From assembly GCF_032854445.1 (NCBI RefSeq), contig NC_088299.1:18159608-18223607 (forward strand): 64,000 nt of DNA. Direction: 5' to 3'. The notes beneath the pieces are model-generated. The model saw only the letters and a program-made list of their open reading frames with translations. It was not told the DNA's origin and did no database searches. How positions within the stretch are numbered: the stretch's first letter is position 1; every line of letters starts with the position of its first letter. Origin of the DNA: Liolophura sinensis (Eukaryota; Mollusca; Polyplacophora; Chitonida; Chitonidae). Below, piece after piece: positions 14,013 through 25,480 of this stretch. Both the position numbers and the translations under genes were made by a program.

Positions 14013-14934
14013 AACTCAGGAACTATTGCATGCCACAGGCACAAATGTGAATGTATCAGAAAATCTCTTATTGCATCAGTGTACATGTATATAGAAATGC
14101 TGGTTTTGTGACCCACCAAAGCGGAAGGTAGACAACAAAACCAAAGGGTTCCAGCTGGACAGCTAACAGGTGTAAGGCATGTATAAAGGCAATCTTTAAA
14201 AAAATTCTTTGTTGGGCATGACCAACCTTCTATATCAGAAAAAATGAGGTAGATCAGTATGAATTCTTTTTATGTTAGCTAAAGAGATAGAGATTTGAAA
14301 AAAAAATAACAGAAAAAAGAAACTGAAAATTTATAAAATACTTTTGTCAAAATCTCAATAAAAACTTATGGTTATGCCCAACAGACATGTATTTAATACT
14401 GGCCTAATACACAGGTATAGGTCAAGCCAGCCAGCTTCTCACCAGCCGGCATCAACAAACAATAAGACTTCATTTCTCTGGCAGCCTCCAGACAACTGTT
14501 AGTTTGAACAATCAGTTCCAATGTTAACTGTTCAGCTGTTGATGAGGAACAGCAGATAGTGCAGTACATCTATGAGCCTCAAGAACTAACAACACACATA
14601 AAAATACCTCCTAAGTGCAGTACTGACATTTCCTTTTCTTACTGTACGTACCATTCTGTCCCGGAGAAGACCTTATCACTCACTCCAAACACTGACATAT
14701 ACACTATACCACTGACCAAAAGTAACTGTGTATACCTTAATTCCTCAATGCTTTTGAACATGAAAGAGCAACCTTCAGTGCAATTTATGCACATTTTATT
14801 TTGATTTTAGGATGGATAGGCCAATTTCAGAGCTTCACAAACAATATAATTTTATCAGTCGACACTGGACAATGCCTTCAGAGTATGCTTGAATCAACAT
14901 CATTCTAGCACGTGCAAAGGTTGAAGAATTACAG

Positions 14935-14960
14935 CATATATATATATATATATACATATA
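14935..14960. repeat. Short (TA)n run
   Basis: About 10 TA repeats within A/T-rich DNA. Confidence 0.85.
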
Positions 14961-16296
14961 GCCTTCATGTACACATAAATTTGCACACACATATTTCTAC
15001 TGCTATTTAAATCCTAACTAGTGCACCTGTCCAGTTTTACAAGCTTTACATTAGCACACTTCATCATTTTAAAGTTCACATCCTTACAACTTGTTTTAAA
15101 ATCAACTGGTCACCTTGATAGGTTTTATAACTTATATTCCATAAACATCTTGTTACATGTGTTCCCCACAACTTGCCGGGTTTGGTGCTAAATTACATAA
15201 ATATACTTCATATGTAAAATATGTAGCAAAGTGATGATATGACAGATTGAAGTGAAGCACTGCACTACGACCTTTAAAAGCGTCGGTACACAGTGTATAT
15301 CGGGAGCATAGGAAAGTTTGTATGAGTTATGTACTCTTAATGATCTAAAATCTCACCCAGAAATATGTACTTTTAGAGAGACAAGTCATTAAATGTCATA
15401 AAATATTATTTTCTGTGATGGAACTTACATTTTCCAGTAGGATATCATCTTACCTTCCAAACAAATCTGAAGACACCTTTCTAAGATCAACAAATTGTAG
15501 CCTGAGTGAAATTTTAGCACATTTACCATGTCTACATTGTGACTGTTAGCACACATTGTACATCTGTGGTACATGACAGGAAGCCTACAAGGGATTAAAT
15601 GTTGGAGAAAAATGCTCCTGAAGAAAGATGAATACCCAGTAATATTAAACTGATACAGTAAAACCCATCATAAATGGTGGGTCTGAACATTGTCACCAAA
15701 ACATAGTATTGTGTGTACAACTACTGAAATGCCTATATACACACTTCATACATATTCCATATGTCATTCATTCATTTCAAGTTGCTGGCATTGACTGTGA
15801 TATGGTTAATTCATGTCACAGATGCACTGCACACACACACTGACTATAAAAACTGGCTGATATCCTGTAATATATAAAGTGACACATGGTAACGACAATT
15901 CTGATGCACACAGGCATGGATATGTACTCTTAACGTGCATGTGATTAGGCTGACTCCATCCAACTGTCAGCCCCCCAAGTGTTGGGACTTGCACTTTTAC
16001 CTGCAATCCAGCTAGGCTGATAATTACCCCTAATTACATTTCTTCCATCATGTCTATGAACATTATGAACATATGCAAAAGTAGCTTATGGCATAATTAT
16101 ATATTTAACCCCCAAAAATTTCAAACTAAAATAAAAAAGAGAACTGAATGCAGAATACTAAACAAGCCAGAGGAGCTAGACTGTACAGAGGTACATTTAC
16201 ATGTGCTCGTATGTAATAGCTACTCTGGCTAACACAAAAGCTTGGAGGTTCGTTCATCTAGTCTGCCCCACTTGGAGTGACCCCACATGGGCGCTA

Positions 16297-16320
16297 CACA
16301 CCTATACATATATAGGTGTG
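16297..16320. other. Perfect 10 bp inverted repeat with 4 nt loop
   Basis: CACACCTATA-CATA-TATAGGTGTG. Could form a hairpin or cruciform; no associated gene. Confidence 0.6.
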
Positions 16321-16974
16321 TCTGTTCTCCTGTAATGATCTACATAACGAACTCACCTGACTGGTAACCTCTTTGAAGTCCCCTGCTGCAAACTTCACAG
16401 AAGTGTAACTTTTCCCCCCGAGAACCTGTCTTTTATATACCCATGCCACGACACTCTTCTGCACTGGTCTGTACTACCTGTATGTCAGTGAGGGCATTAA
16501 AGCTCTTAACGGGATAAGAGCTATGTCGGTTCCAGTAGATTTAGAGTAAACAGAGGTGTATTGCAGTGTCTAGTTTGCAGGGCAACACTAGAGTTTTATA
16601 CAAGTAGGTGAATGAGTCTGACCCAGAGGAAGTGATGAATTGTGTCATGCTTCACTGATCACCAAATGATGAAGCTCATAAACATTTAGCTAGTTGTTAC
16701 ACGAACCTGTAGAAATAAGGCTCTCAATTTTCACAAAACTAAATAACTCAGCTTCTGGTTTTTCCTCTCGCCAATGAAATCCATTTCTTGTGCTGTATTA
16801 TATGTAGACAATTACATTTCTGAGCACAAAAGTTACAGGAACATGTACTCAGTAAGATTTCTGAAACAGATCCTGAAAAGTGTGCAGTAAAATCTACAGA
16901 AAACCTCAATATATATCATGTCAGGACACAAGAAGTGCAGTTGTGCTCAATAATTTTCACTTGTAAGACTGTGG

Positions 16975-17140
16975 TCTCGATTATAGGCGGAGGAAATCTA
17001 ATTCCTGATGGAATTAAATCACTGACCTTCACAAGATACCTAACAATCCACATGACTTATGACCCAGCCAATGTGTCAAGAGCTGGATTTGAACACTCGA
17101 TAACCTGGTAGCTAGGTTCCACACTTAAACCACTGGCTAG
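16975..17140 (-). mobile_element. tRNA-derived SINE-like element
   Basis: On the minus strand, AGCCAGTGGTTTAAGTGTGG resembles an A box and GTGTTCAAATCCAGCTC a B box, about 35 nt apart. Directly precedes the 69 bp array. Confidence 0.55.
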
Positions 17141-17154
17141 CATGTGAAGTTTGT

Positions 17155-19360
17155 AGAATGTGCATATTACAATCACTGATATTCAGCCATGTTGAAGTAT
17201 TATTGCTGCCTTCCTATTATGGCAGAGTGTGTATATTATAATCACTGATATTCAGCCATGCTGAAGCATTATTGCTGCCTTCCTATTATGGCAGAATGTG
17301 TATATTATAATCACTGATATTAGGCCATGCTGAAATATTATTGCTGCCTTCCTATTATGGCAGAATGTGTATATTACAATCACTGATATTAGGCCATGCT
17401 GAAGTATTATTGCTACCTTCCTATTATGGCAGAGTGTGTATATTATAATCACTGATATTAGGCCATGCTGAAGTATTATTGCTGCCTTCCTATTATGGCA
17501 GAGTGTGTATATTATAATCACTGATATTAGGCCATGCTGAAGTATTATTGCTGCCTTCCTATTATGACAGAGTATGTATATTACACTCACTGATATTAGG
17601 CCATGCTGAAGTATTATTGCTGCCTTCCTATTATGGCAGAATGTGTATATTACAATCACTGATATTAGGCCATGTTGAAGCATTATTGCTACCTTCCTAT
17701 TATGGCAGAGTGTGGTATATTACAATCACTGATATTAGGCCATGTTGAAGTATTATTGCTGCCTTCCTATTATGGCAGAATGTGTATATTACACTCACTG
17801 ATATTAGGCCATGCTGAAGTATTATTGCTGCCTTCCTATTATGGCAGAGTGTGTATATTATAATCACTGATATTAGGCCATGCTGAAGTATTATTGCTGC
17901 CTTCCTATTATGGCAGAATGTGTATATTACAATCACTGATATTAGGCCATGCTGAAGTATTATTGCTGCCTTCCTATTATGGCAGAGTGTGTATATTACA
18001 ATCACTGATATTCAGCCATGTTGAAGTATTATTGCTGCCTTCCTATTATGGCAGAATGTGTATATTACACTCACTGATATTAGGCCATGCTCAAGTATTA
18101 TTGCTGCCTTCCTATTATGGCAGAATGTGTATATTACAATCACTGATATTCAGCCATGCTGAAGTATTATTGCTGCCTTCCTATTATGGCAGAATGTGTA
18201 TATTACAATCACTGATATTAGGCCATGCTGAAGCATTATTGCTGCCTTCCTATTATGGCAGAATGTGTATATTACAATCACTGATATTCAGCCATGCTGA
18301 AGCATTATTGCTGCCTTCCTATTATGGCAGAATGTGTATATTACACTCACTGATATTAGGCCATGTTGAAGTATTATTGCTGCCTTCCTATTATGGCAGA
18401 GTGTGTATATTACAATCACTGATATTAGGCCATGTTGAAGCATTATTGCTGCCTTCCTATTATGGCAGAATGTGTATATTACAATCACTGATATTAGGAC
18501 ATGCTGAAGTATTATTGCTACCTTCCTATTATGGCAGAATGTGTATATTACAATCACTGATATTCAGCCATGCTGAAGTATTATTGCTGCCTTCCTATTA
18601 TGGCAGAATGTGTATATTACAATCACTGATATTAGGCCATGTTGAAGCATTATTGCTGCCTTCCTATTATGGCAGAATGTGTATATTACAATCACTGATA
18701 TTAGGCCATGTTGAAGTATTATTGCTGCCTTCCTATTATGGCAGAATGTGTATATTACAATCACTGATATTAGGCCATGTTGAAGTATTATTGCTACCTT
18801 CCTATTATGGCAGAATGTGTATATTACACTCACTGATATTAGGCCATGCTGAAGTATTATTGCTGCCTTCCTATTATGGCAGAATGTGTATATTATAATC
18901 ACTGATATTAGGCCATGCTGAAGTATTATGGCTGCCTTCCTATTATGGCAGAGTGTGTATATTATAATCACTGATATTAGGCCATGTTGAAGTATTATTG
19001 CTGCCTTCCTATTATGGCAGAATGTGTATATTACACTCACTGATATTGGGCCATGCTGAAGTATTATTGCTGCCTTCCTATTATGGCAGAGTGTGTATAT
19101 TATAATCACTGATATTAGGCCATGCTGAAGTATAATTGCTACCTTCCTATTATGGCAGAATGTGTATATTACAATCACTGATATTCAGCCATGCTGAAGT
19201 ATTATTGCTGCCTTCCTATTATGGCAGAATGTGTATATTACAATCACTGATATTAGGCCATGCTGAAGTATTATTGTTGCCTTCCCATTATGGCAGAGTG
19301 TGTATATTACAATCACTGATACTCAGCCATGTTGAAGGACTATTGCTGCCTTCATGTTAC
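17155..19360. repeat. 69 bp satellite-like array, ~32 copies
   Basis: Unit runs TATTATGGCAGAATGTGTAT, ATTACAATCACTGATATTAG, GCCATGCTGAAGTATTATTG, CTGCCTTCC. Very uniform. 69 bp equals 23 codons, so it is open in several frames on both strands (334 residues on plus), with no start context or family similarity. Each unit can form CTGCC/GGCAG with a 10 nt loop. Confidence 0.95.
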
Positions 19361-20906
19361 GAGTCTTGCAAATAAGTTCAACCCCATTTATGAATCCAAT
19401 AAAACACCAAGACCTTCAAAGTAAAACCGTCAGCTTTGAAAATAGTTTGAGAATGTTTTTCTGATGGACTGCATATCAACATGCCTATTATGTACATGTA
19501 CATGCAAATAAGAATGATCATTGCAGGTAAATATATTTCACGGTAAATGTAAAGACTGTGTATGAAACTTCACATTAACATTCAACTGATGCTCCTAGAA
19601 TGTATGATCAGACACAAAGGTGACATGTCTGAAATCTAATCATTGTGGCTTGTTGTTGTTATTTTTTACCACAGCTGTGTATATATTCCATTTCACATAC
19701 CATTTTTTGATATGCACAAAAATGCATTTTCAGAAGCACATATCGACCTTAAGATGATACTTTTGATGCCAACAATTCAATTTTCTTGATCAGAAAGTAA
19801 TCCAACTGCACAAAGACTATGGACTGGTTCCATAAGGTGGATGAATCTGTCACGATCCAGCAGAAAATGTCAGCCACTCGAAAAATGCTAAACTTTACCC
19901 TACGTGAAATACAGTGTGTTCAAGTTCAATGTGTGTAATTTCTACAATAGGCCTGGTACATTTGTAGTCTTCATCTCTCTGCAGGCCATTGATGCTAGTA
20001 CCTTAATTCATCACCATCTGTCACCCAGAAATCCATTCTCTGCTTCACAGAAATTAATGGCTCCATCAGCCGTTTTCTGTAGTATGTTATCTGTAAGAAA
20101 ATTGTGAATGGTGTAGTACAGGTACTGAGAGGGGCAGTTACATGTATATGTCTGTTGAAGCTAAGGCAGCCATACTGTACCAATAAAAGAGGTATATGTT
20201 TTTCAGTTTATAAAGTACCATATACACAACTATGGCTGGCTAAGATGAAAGGTAACCTTAGACGGGGTCATCCAGTGACCAAGGTCCCCCAGCCCTCCCA
20301 CCTGTAAACTTGTGTGGGGAAGAGGTCAATGAGGCATGAAGTTAAGGTCTGTTGTATTTTCAGTCAGTATGTCAGTATGGGAATATTAAACCGTGCAATC
20401 AAGCCCCATTAAGAACAGAGATGTACGTATATATGTACTATACATGACCACATGGTCAAAGAGCAATATCTTCACAATGATTATGCAAATTAACCAGCAA
20501 AATGTAATGAATGCAACAAAGAAAGTAATAATATTGTCCTTTTTGCTATTTTTGCCTTCAGTATTAGGTGAAGAACAGTTCACAAGGTACATGGACTGTA
20601 TATATGTTAATGTTATATTCCTGGTGCAAGCTCAGCAGAACAGCGCTTTAATCCTCCTAGGGCTGTCAATACACTCGACCCTTTCAAACATCCACACGGT
20701 CATTAACTCTAACAAGGCATTTCCTCTGCCCGCCCTGGTAGCCATACCCTGAATGTCCCTGCTGTATGGTGGATTACACTGGCAGATGGTAAATACCCTA
20801 ACTATTCACTATGGCTCTTATCAGCAAAATTGAACATCAGCTTTATTGAGTCATTTACTCATTTCTTTCTGTTTCACAGTACTCAAGAAGTTTTATGTGA
20901 CAGCTG
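19361..20906. other. Non-coding
   Basis: Short open frames (up to 119 codons at 20393-20752) lack any family motif. Nothing recognised. Confidence 0.5.
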
Positions 20907-20965
20907 TTTATTTATTTATTTATGTATTATACAGTACTCTAAAATATTTTAGTCAAATATATGAA
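20907..20965 (-). mobile_element. SINE tail fragment
   Basis: TTTATTTATTTATTTATGTA then ACAGTACTCTAAAATATTTT. Similar short tails lie at 12458-12492 and 60880-60912. Confidence 0.55.
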
Positions 20966-21055
20966 TGGAATCAATATTCCAGAGGAAACCAACCATACTC
21001 CAGAGGAAATCAGGCATATTTCAGAGGAAACTGGACATACTCCAGGTGAAACCAG

Positions 21056-21424
21056 ACACACTCAACACCCAGACTATAAATGTCTTACTGCCTGATCATG
21101 TTAGTGTGTCAACACAGCCAGACTATAAATGTCCTACTGCCTAATCATGTTAGTGTGTCAACACACCCAGACTATAAATGTCCAGATGCCTATCATGTTA
21201 GTGTGTCAACACAGCCAGACTATACATGTCCATGTGCCTGATCATGTTAGTGTGTCAACACAGCCAGACTATAAATGTCCTACTGTCTGATCATGTTAGT
21301 GTGTCAACACAGCCAGACTATGAATGTCCAGGTGCCTGATCATGTTAGTGTGTCAACACAGCCAGACTATAAATGTTCAGGTGCCTGATCATGTTAGTGT
21401 GTCAACACAGCTAGACTAGACTAT
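21056..21424. repeat. 49 bp tandem repeat, ~7 copies
   Basis: Unit ACACAGCCAGACTATAAATG plus TCCTACTGCCTGATCATGTTAGTGTGTCA; it abuts the 37 bp array. Confidence 0.93.
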
Positions 21425-22510
21425 AACGTTGTCAGGATCTTGGGGGCAGTAGATGGCTTCCAATGTTGTCAGGATCTTGGGACAGTAGGCAGATTCCAAT
21501 GTTGTCAGGGCCTTGGGGGCAGTAGGTAGCTTCCAATGCTTGTAAGGGCCTTAGAGACAGTAGGTGGCTTCCAATGCTGTCAGGATCTTGGGGGCAGTAG
21601 GCGGCTTCCAATGTTGTCAGGGCCTTGGGGGCAGTAGGTGGCTTCTAATGCTTTCAGGGCAGAAAGTGGCTTCCCATGCTGTCAGGAACTTGGGGGCAGT
21701 AGGCGGCTTCCAACATTGCCAGGGCCTTGGGGGCAATAGGTGGCTACTAATGCTTTCAGGGCAGTAGGCGGTTTCCAATGCTGTCAGAATCTTGGGGGCA
21801 GTAGATGACTTCTAATGCTGTCAGGGCCTTGGGGGCACTAGGTGGTTTCCTGTGCTGTCAGAGCCTTGGGGGCAGTAGGTGGCTTCCAATGCTGTAAGGG
21901 CCTTGGAGGCAGTAGGTGGCTTCCAATGCTGTCAGGATCTTGGGGGCAGTATGTGGCTTCGAATGTTGTCAGGATTTGGGGGGCAGTAGGTGGCATCCAA
22001 TGTTGTCAGGGCCTTGGGAGCAGTAGGTGGCTTCCTGTGCTGTCAGAGCCTTGGGGCCCGTAGGTGGCTTCCAATGTTGTAAGAGCCTTGGGAGCAGCAG
22101 GCGGCTGCCAATACTATCATATCCGGGGACTGTAGGTGACTGCCAATGCTGTCAATGCTCCGAATGCTGCTAGGGCCTTTGGGGCAGTAGGTGGCTTCCA
22201 ATGCTGTCAGGGCCTTTGGGGCAGTAGGTGGCTTCCAATGCTGTCAGGGCCTTTGGGGCAGTAGGTGGCTTCCAATGTTGTAAGGGCCTTTGGGGCAGTA
22301 GGTGGCTTCCAATGCTGTAAGGGCCTTTGGGGCAGTAGGTGGCTTCCAATGCTGTCAGGGCCTTGGGGGCAGTAGGTGGCTTCCAATGCTATCATGGCCA
22401 GGGGACTGTATGTGGCTTCCAATGCAGTCAGGGCCTTGGGGCCAGTAGGTGGTTTTCGATGTTGTCAGAGCCTCAGGGGCAGTAGGCGGCTTCCTGTGCT
22501 GTCAGGCCCT
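21425..22510. repeat. 37 bp G-rich tandem repeat, ~29 copies
   Basis: Unit TTGGGGGCAGTAGGTGGCTT plus CCAATGCTGTCAGGGCC, variably diverged; ends in a G-run near 22510-22545. Confidence 0.93.
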
Positions 22511-23430
22511 GGTGGAAGGGGAAGGGGAGGGGAAGGGGGGGGGGGGATGGTACTGCTTCCAATGCTGTCATGGATGTTTCTGTCAAAGGAGAATTGTTTA
22601 CTCAGGACACTCCAGGAGGGTGTAAGGGAGACCTCTCCTCTACCCCTTTATCCTGTATATGGAAGGAGGAGTGGGTAATAAAAACAAAAAAACATGAATC
22701 TAAAAAACATGAAAACACGATTTAATTAAATGCTACTGTTTGAAGCTGTGTTTGCAGTATATAAAGTGCAAACTTATAAATCTAATTTTATCTTAAATTG
22801 CGAGCAGCAATTACCTACATTCTAGTGTTAGTCATTTAACTGATCAGAGTCAGGTGAGATTCAGGTTTTAAGTCTGTTAAATGGACTGTAGAATATCAAG
22901 AGTACTATTCTAAAGGAACCCCTTGCCAATGTTGATCTTAAAATACCACTGCCTATATGGAAGCTGCACACTTGTTTGGGTCCACACGAATTAGGGGTTC
23001 TCTACTAAAATATTGTCAAAGTTTTCAAATGTTTACTGCATCTTGGGATCAAAGCTGTGGTCATGGGGGAAAAGAGATCATCCCAGCTATCCCAAGACTG
23101 CCTTGTGATCGGACAGATTTATGTCTTACAAGAGGTAACACTACCTTCTGGGTCAATCCTGTCGGCCAGTCACTGTGGGATCATCAGCCCAAATATCAAA
23201 TTTAGTCTGATCCCGCTTTGACCTACATGTACCTCACAAATACAGGATAAATGCTTTCAGTCTAAAGCATGGATACATATATCTGTAGAGGAACATCCAG
23301 TGGAATGTTTATTTAATTATCTGTTTATTGCTTTAATGCTACACACTTACAAGCTTTCACTTCTCACTGGTAAACTTACGCAGTTTCAAGTTTATGGCTG
23401 CATGGACAACACCCCGAGGTAAACTACTGG
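22511..23430. other. Non-coding
   Basis: Starts with a G-rich purine tract at 22510-22548, then unique sequence. Nothing recognised. Confidence 0.5.
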
Positions 23431-23442
23431 ACTTTGGCAATT

Positions 23443-23711
23443 TATTTATGTATTTATTTGATTGGTGTTTTACGCCGTACTCAGTATATTTCACTTATAT
23501 GACGGCGGTCAGTATTATGGTGGGTGGAAACCGGGCACAGCCCGCGGGAAACCCAAGACCATCCGTAGGTTGCTGACAGACCATTCCATGTACAGCCGGA
23601 GAGGAAGCCAGCATGAGCTGGACTTGAACTCACAGCGACCGCATTGGTGAGAGACTCCTGGGTCATTACGCTGCGCTAGCACGCTAACCAACTGAGCCAC
23701 TGAGGCTCCCC
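23443..23711 (-). mobile_element. Full-length tRNA-derived SINE with target-site duplication
   Basis: The head on the minus strand has CAGTGGCTCAGTTGGTTAGC (A box) and TGTGAGTTCAAGTCC (B box); the tail on the plus strand begins TTTATTTATGTATTTATTTG and GGTGTTTTACGCCGTACTCA. It is flanked by ACTTTGGCAATT at 23431-23442 and 23712-23723, a perfect 12 bp duplication. One of the most intact copies here and the reference for the others. Confidence 0.93.
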
Positions 23712-23739
23712 ACTTTGGCAATTAAAGCAGTGAAAAACC

Positions 23740-23850
23740 TCCCCATACATGTACATAATGAGAGTAGAGAAATCCACAAATCCCCTATCCAAGGCCGGGA
23801 CTGAACCCCATACATCATATGTCTTGGCACTAAAAGAAAAGCATCTTAAT
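23740..23850 (-). mobile_element. SINE-like head fragment
   Basis: Minus strand GGGGTTCAGTCCCGGCC (B box-like). Related strings: 2250-2310 (GAGTTCAAAACCAGTC) and 25765-25860 with its duplicate at 31105-31180 (CCCTTACTGAACCTTCCCCC on plus). Confidence 0.45.
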
Positions 23851-23865
23851 TAAAACTGGCAAGCA

Positions 23866-23960
23866 TTTATTTGACTGTTGTTTTATAACACCATACTCAA
23901 GAATTCTTCTTTTATACAATGGCAGTCAAAATTAAGTTTATGGATGGCAAAACAGAAAGT
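23866..23960 (-). mobile_element. Eroded SINE fragment
   Basis: ATTTATTTGACTGTTGTTTT then CCATACTCAAGAATTCTTC; diverged tail of the same family, just downstream of the full-length copy. Confidence 0.65.
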
Positions 23961-24070
23961 TGACTTGCACATTAACAGTAAACTTTTAAATTTTCAAGTG
24001 TGACGGATACATGCTTGTACATACAAGTTCGGTTAACAACATGTTAATGGAACACAAATAGTGGTTTTCT

Positions 24071-25480
24071 GAGAACATCAGACCACCCAAACAACATCAG
24101 CGTAATCGACCACACATTGTCACCATGCAAGGTCCTAGGCAGAGAACATCAGACCACCCAAACAGTGACATCAACATCACCCCCCTACATTGTCACCAGG
24201 CAAGGCCCTAGGCAGAGAACATCAGACCACCCAAACAGTGACATCAACATCACCCCCCTACATTGTCACCAGGCAAGGCCCTAGGCAGAGAACATCAGAC
24301 CACCCAAACAGTGACATCAACATCACCCCCATACATTGTCACCAGGCAAGGCCCTAGGCAGAGAACATCAGACCACCCAAACAGTGACATCAACATCACC
24401 CCCCTACATTGTCACCAGGCAAGGTCCTAGGCAGAGAACATCAGACCACCCAAACAGTGACATCAACATCACCCCCCTACATTGTCACCAGGCAAGGTCC
24501 TAGGCAGAGAACATCAGACCACCCAAACAGTGACATCAACATCACCCCCCTACATTGTCACCAGGCAAGGCCCTAGGCAGAGAACATCAGACCACCCAAA
24601 CAGTGACATCAACATCACCCCCCTACATTGTCACCAGGCAAGGTCCTAGGCAGAGAACATCAGACCACCCAAACAGTGACATCAACATCACCCCCATACA
24701 TTGTCACCAGGCGAGGCCCTAGGCAGAGAACATCAGACCACCCAAACAGCGACATCAGCATTACCCACCATACATTGTCACCAGGCAAGGCCCTAGGCAG
24801 AGAACATCAGACCACCCAAACAGCGACATCAGCATCACCCCCATACATTGTCACCATGCAAGGTCCTAGGCAGAGAACATCAGACCACCCAAACAGTGAC
24901 ATCAACATCACCCCCCTACATTGTCACCAGGCAAGGCCCTAGGCAGAGAACATCAGACCACCCAAACAGTGACATCAGCATCACCCCCAAACATTGTCAC
25001 CATGCAAGGTCCTAGGCAGAGAACATCAGACCACCCAAACAGTGACATCAACATCACCCCCATACATTGTCACCAGGCAAGGCCCTAGGCAGAGAACATC
25101 AGACCACCCAAACAGCGACATCAGCATCACCCCCATACATTGTCACCATGCAAGGTCCTAGGCAGAGAACATCAGACCACCCAAACAGTGACATCAACAT
25201 CACCCCCATACATTGTCACCAGGCAAGGCCCTAGGCAGAGAACATCAGACCACCCAAACAGCGACATCAGCATCACCCCCATACATTGTCACCATGCAAG
25301 GTCCTAGGCAGAGAACATCAGACCACCCAAACAGTGACATCAACATCACCCCCATACATTGTCACCAGGCAAGGCCCTAGGCAGAGAACATCAGACCACC
25401 CAAACAGCGACATCAGCATCACCCCCATACACTGTCACCATGCAAGGTCCTAGGCAGAGAACATCAGACCACCCAAACAG
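24071..25480. repeat. 73 bp tandem repeat, ~19 copies, with dimeric higher-order pattern
   Basis: Unit AGAGAACATCAGACCACCCA, AACAGTGACATCAACATCAC, CCCCCTACATTGTCACCAGG, CAAGGCCCTAGGC. From about 24950 to the end, units alternate between GTGACATCAAC...CAGGCAAGGCCC and GCGACATCAGC...CATGCAAGGTCC, a 146 bp dimer. Confidence 0.95.

Larger units (their letters stand above)
14013..16974. other. Non-coding
   Basis: Contains the (TA)n run and the 16297 hairpin. No exon or RNA gene recognised. Confidence 0.55.

Noticed and set aside
17894..18898. 334-codon open frame on the plus strand
   Set aside because: Pure product of a 69 bp repeat (multiple of three, no stops), equally open on the other strand; no gene signals.
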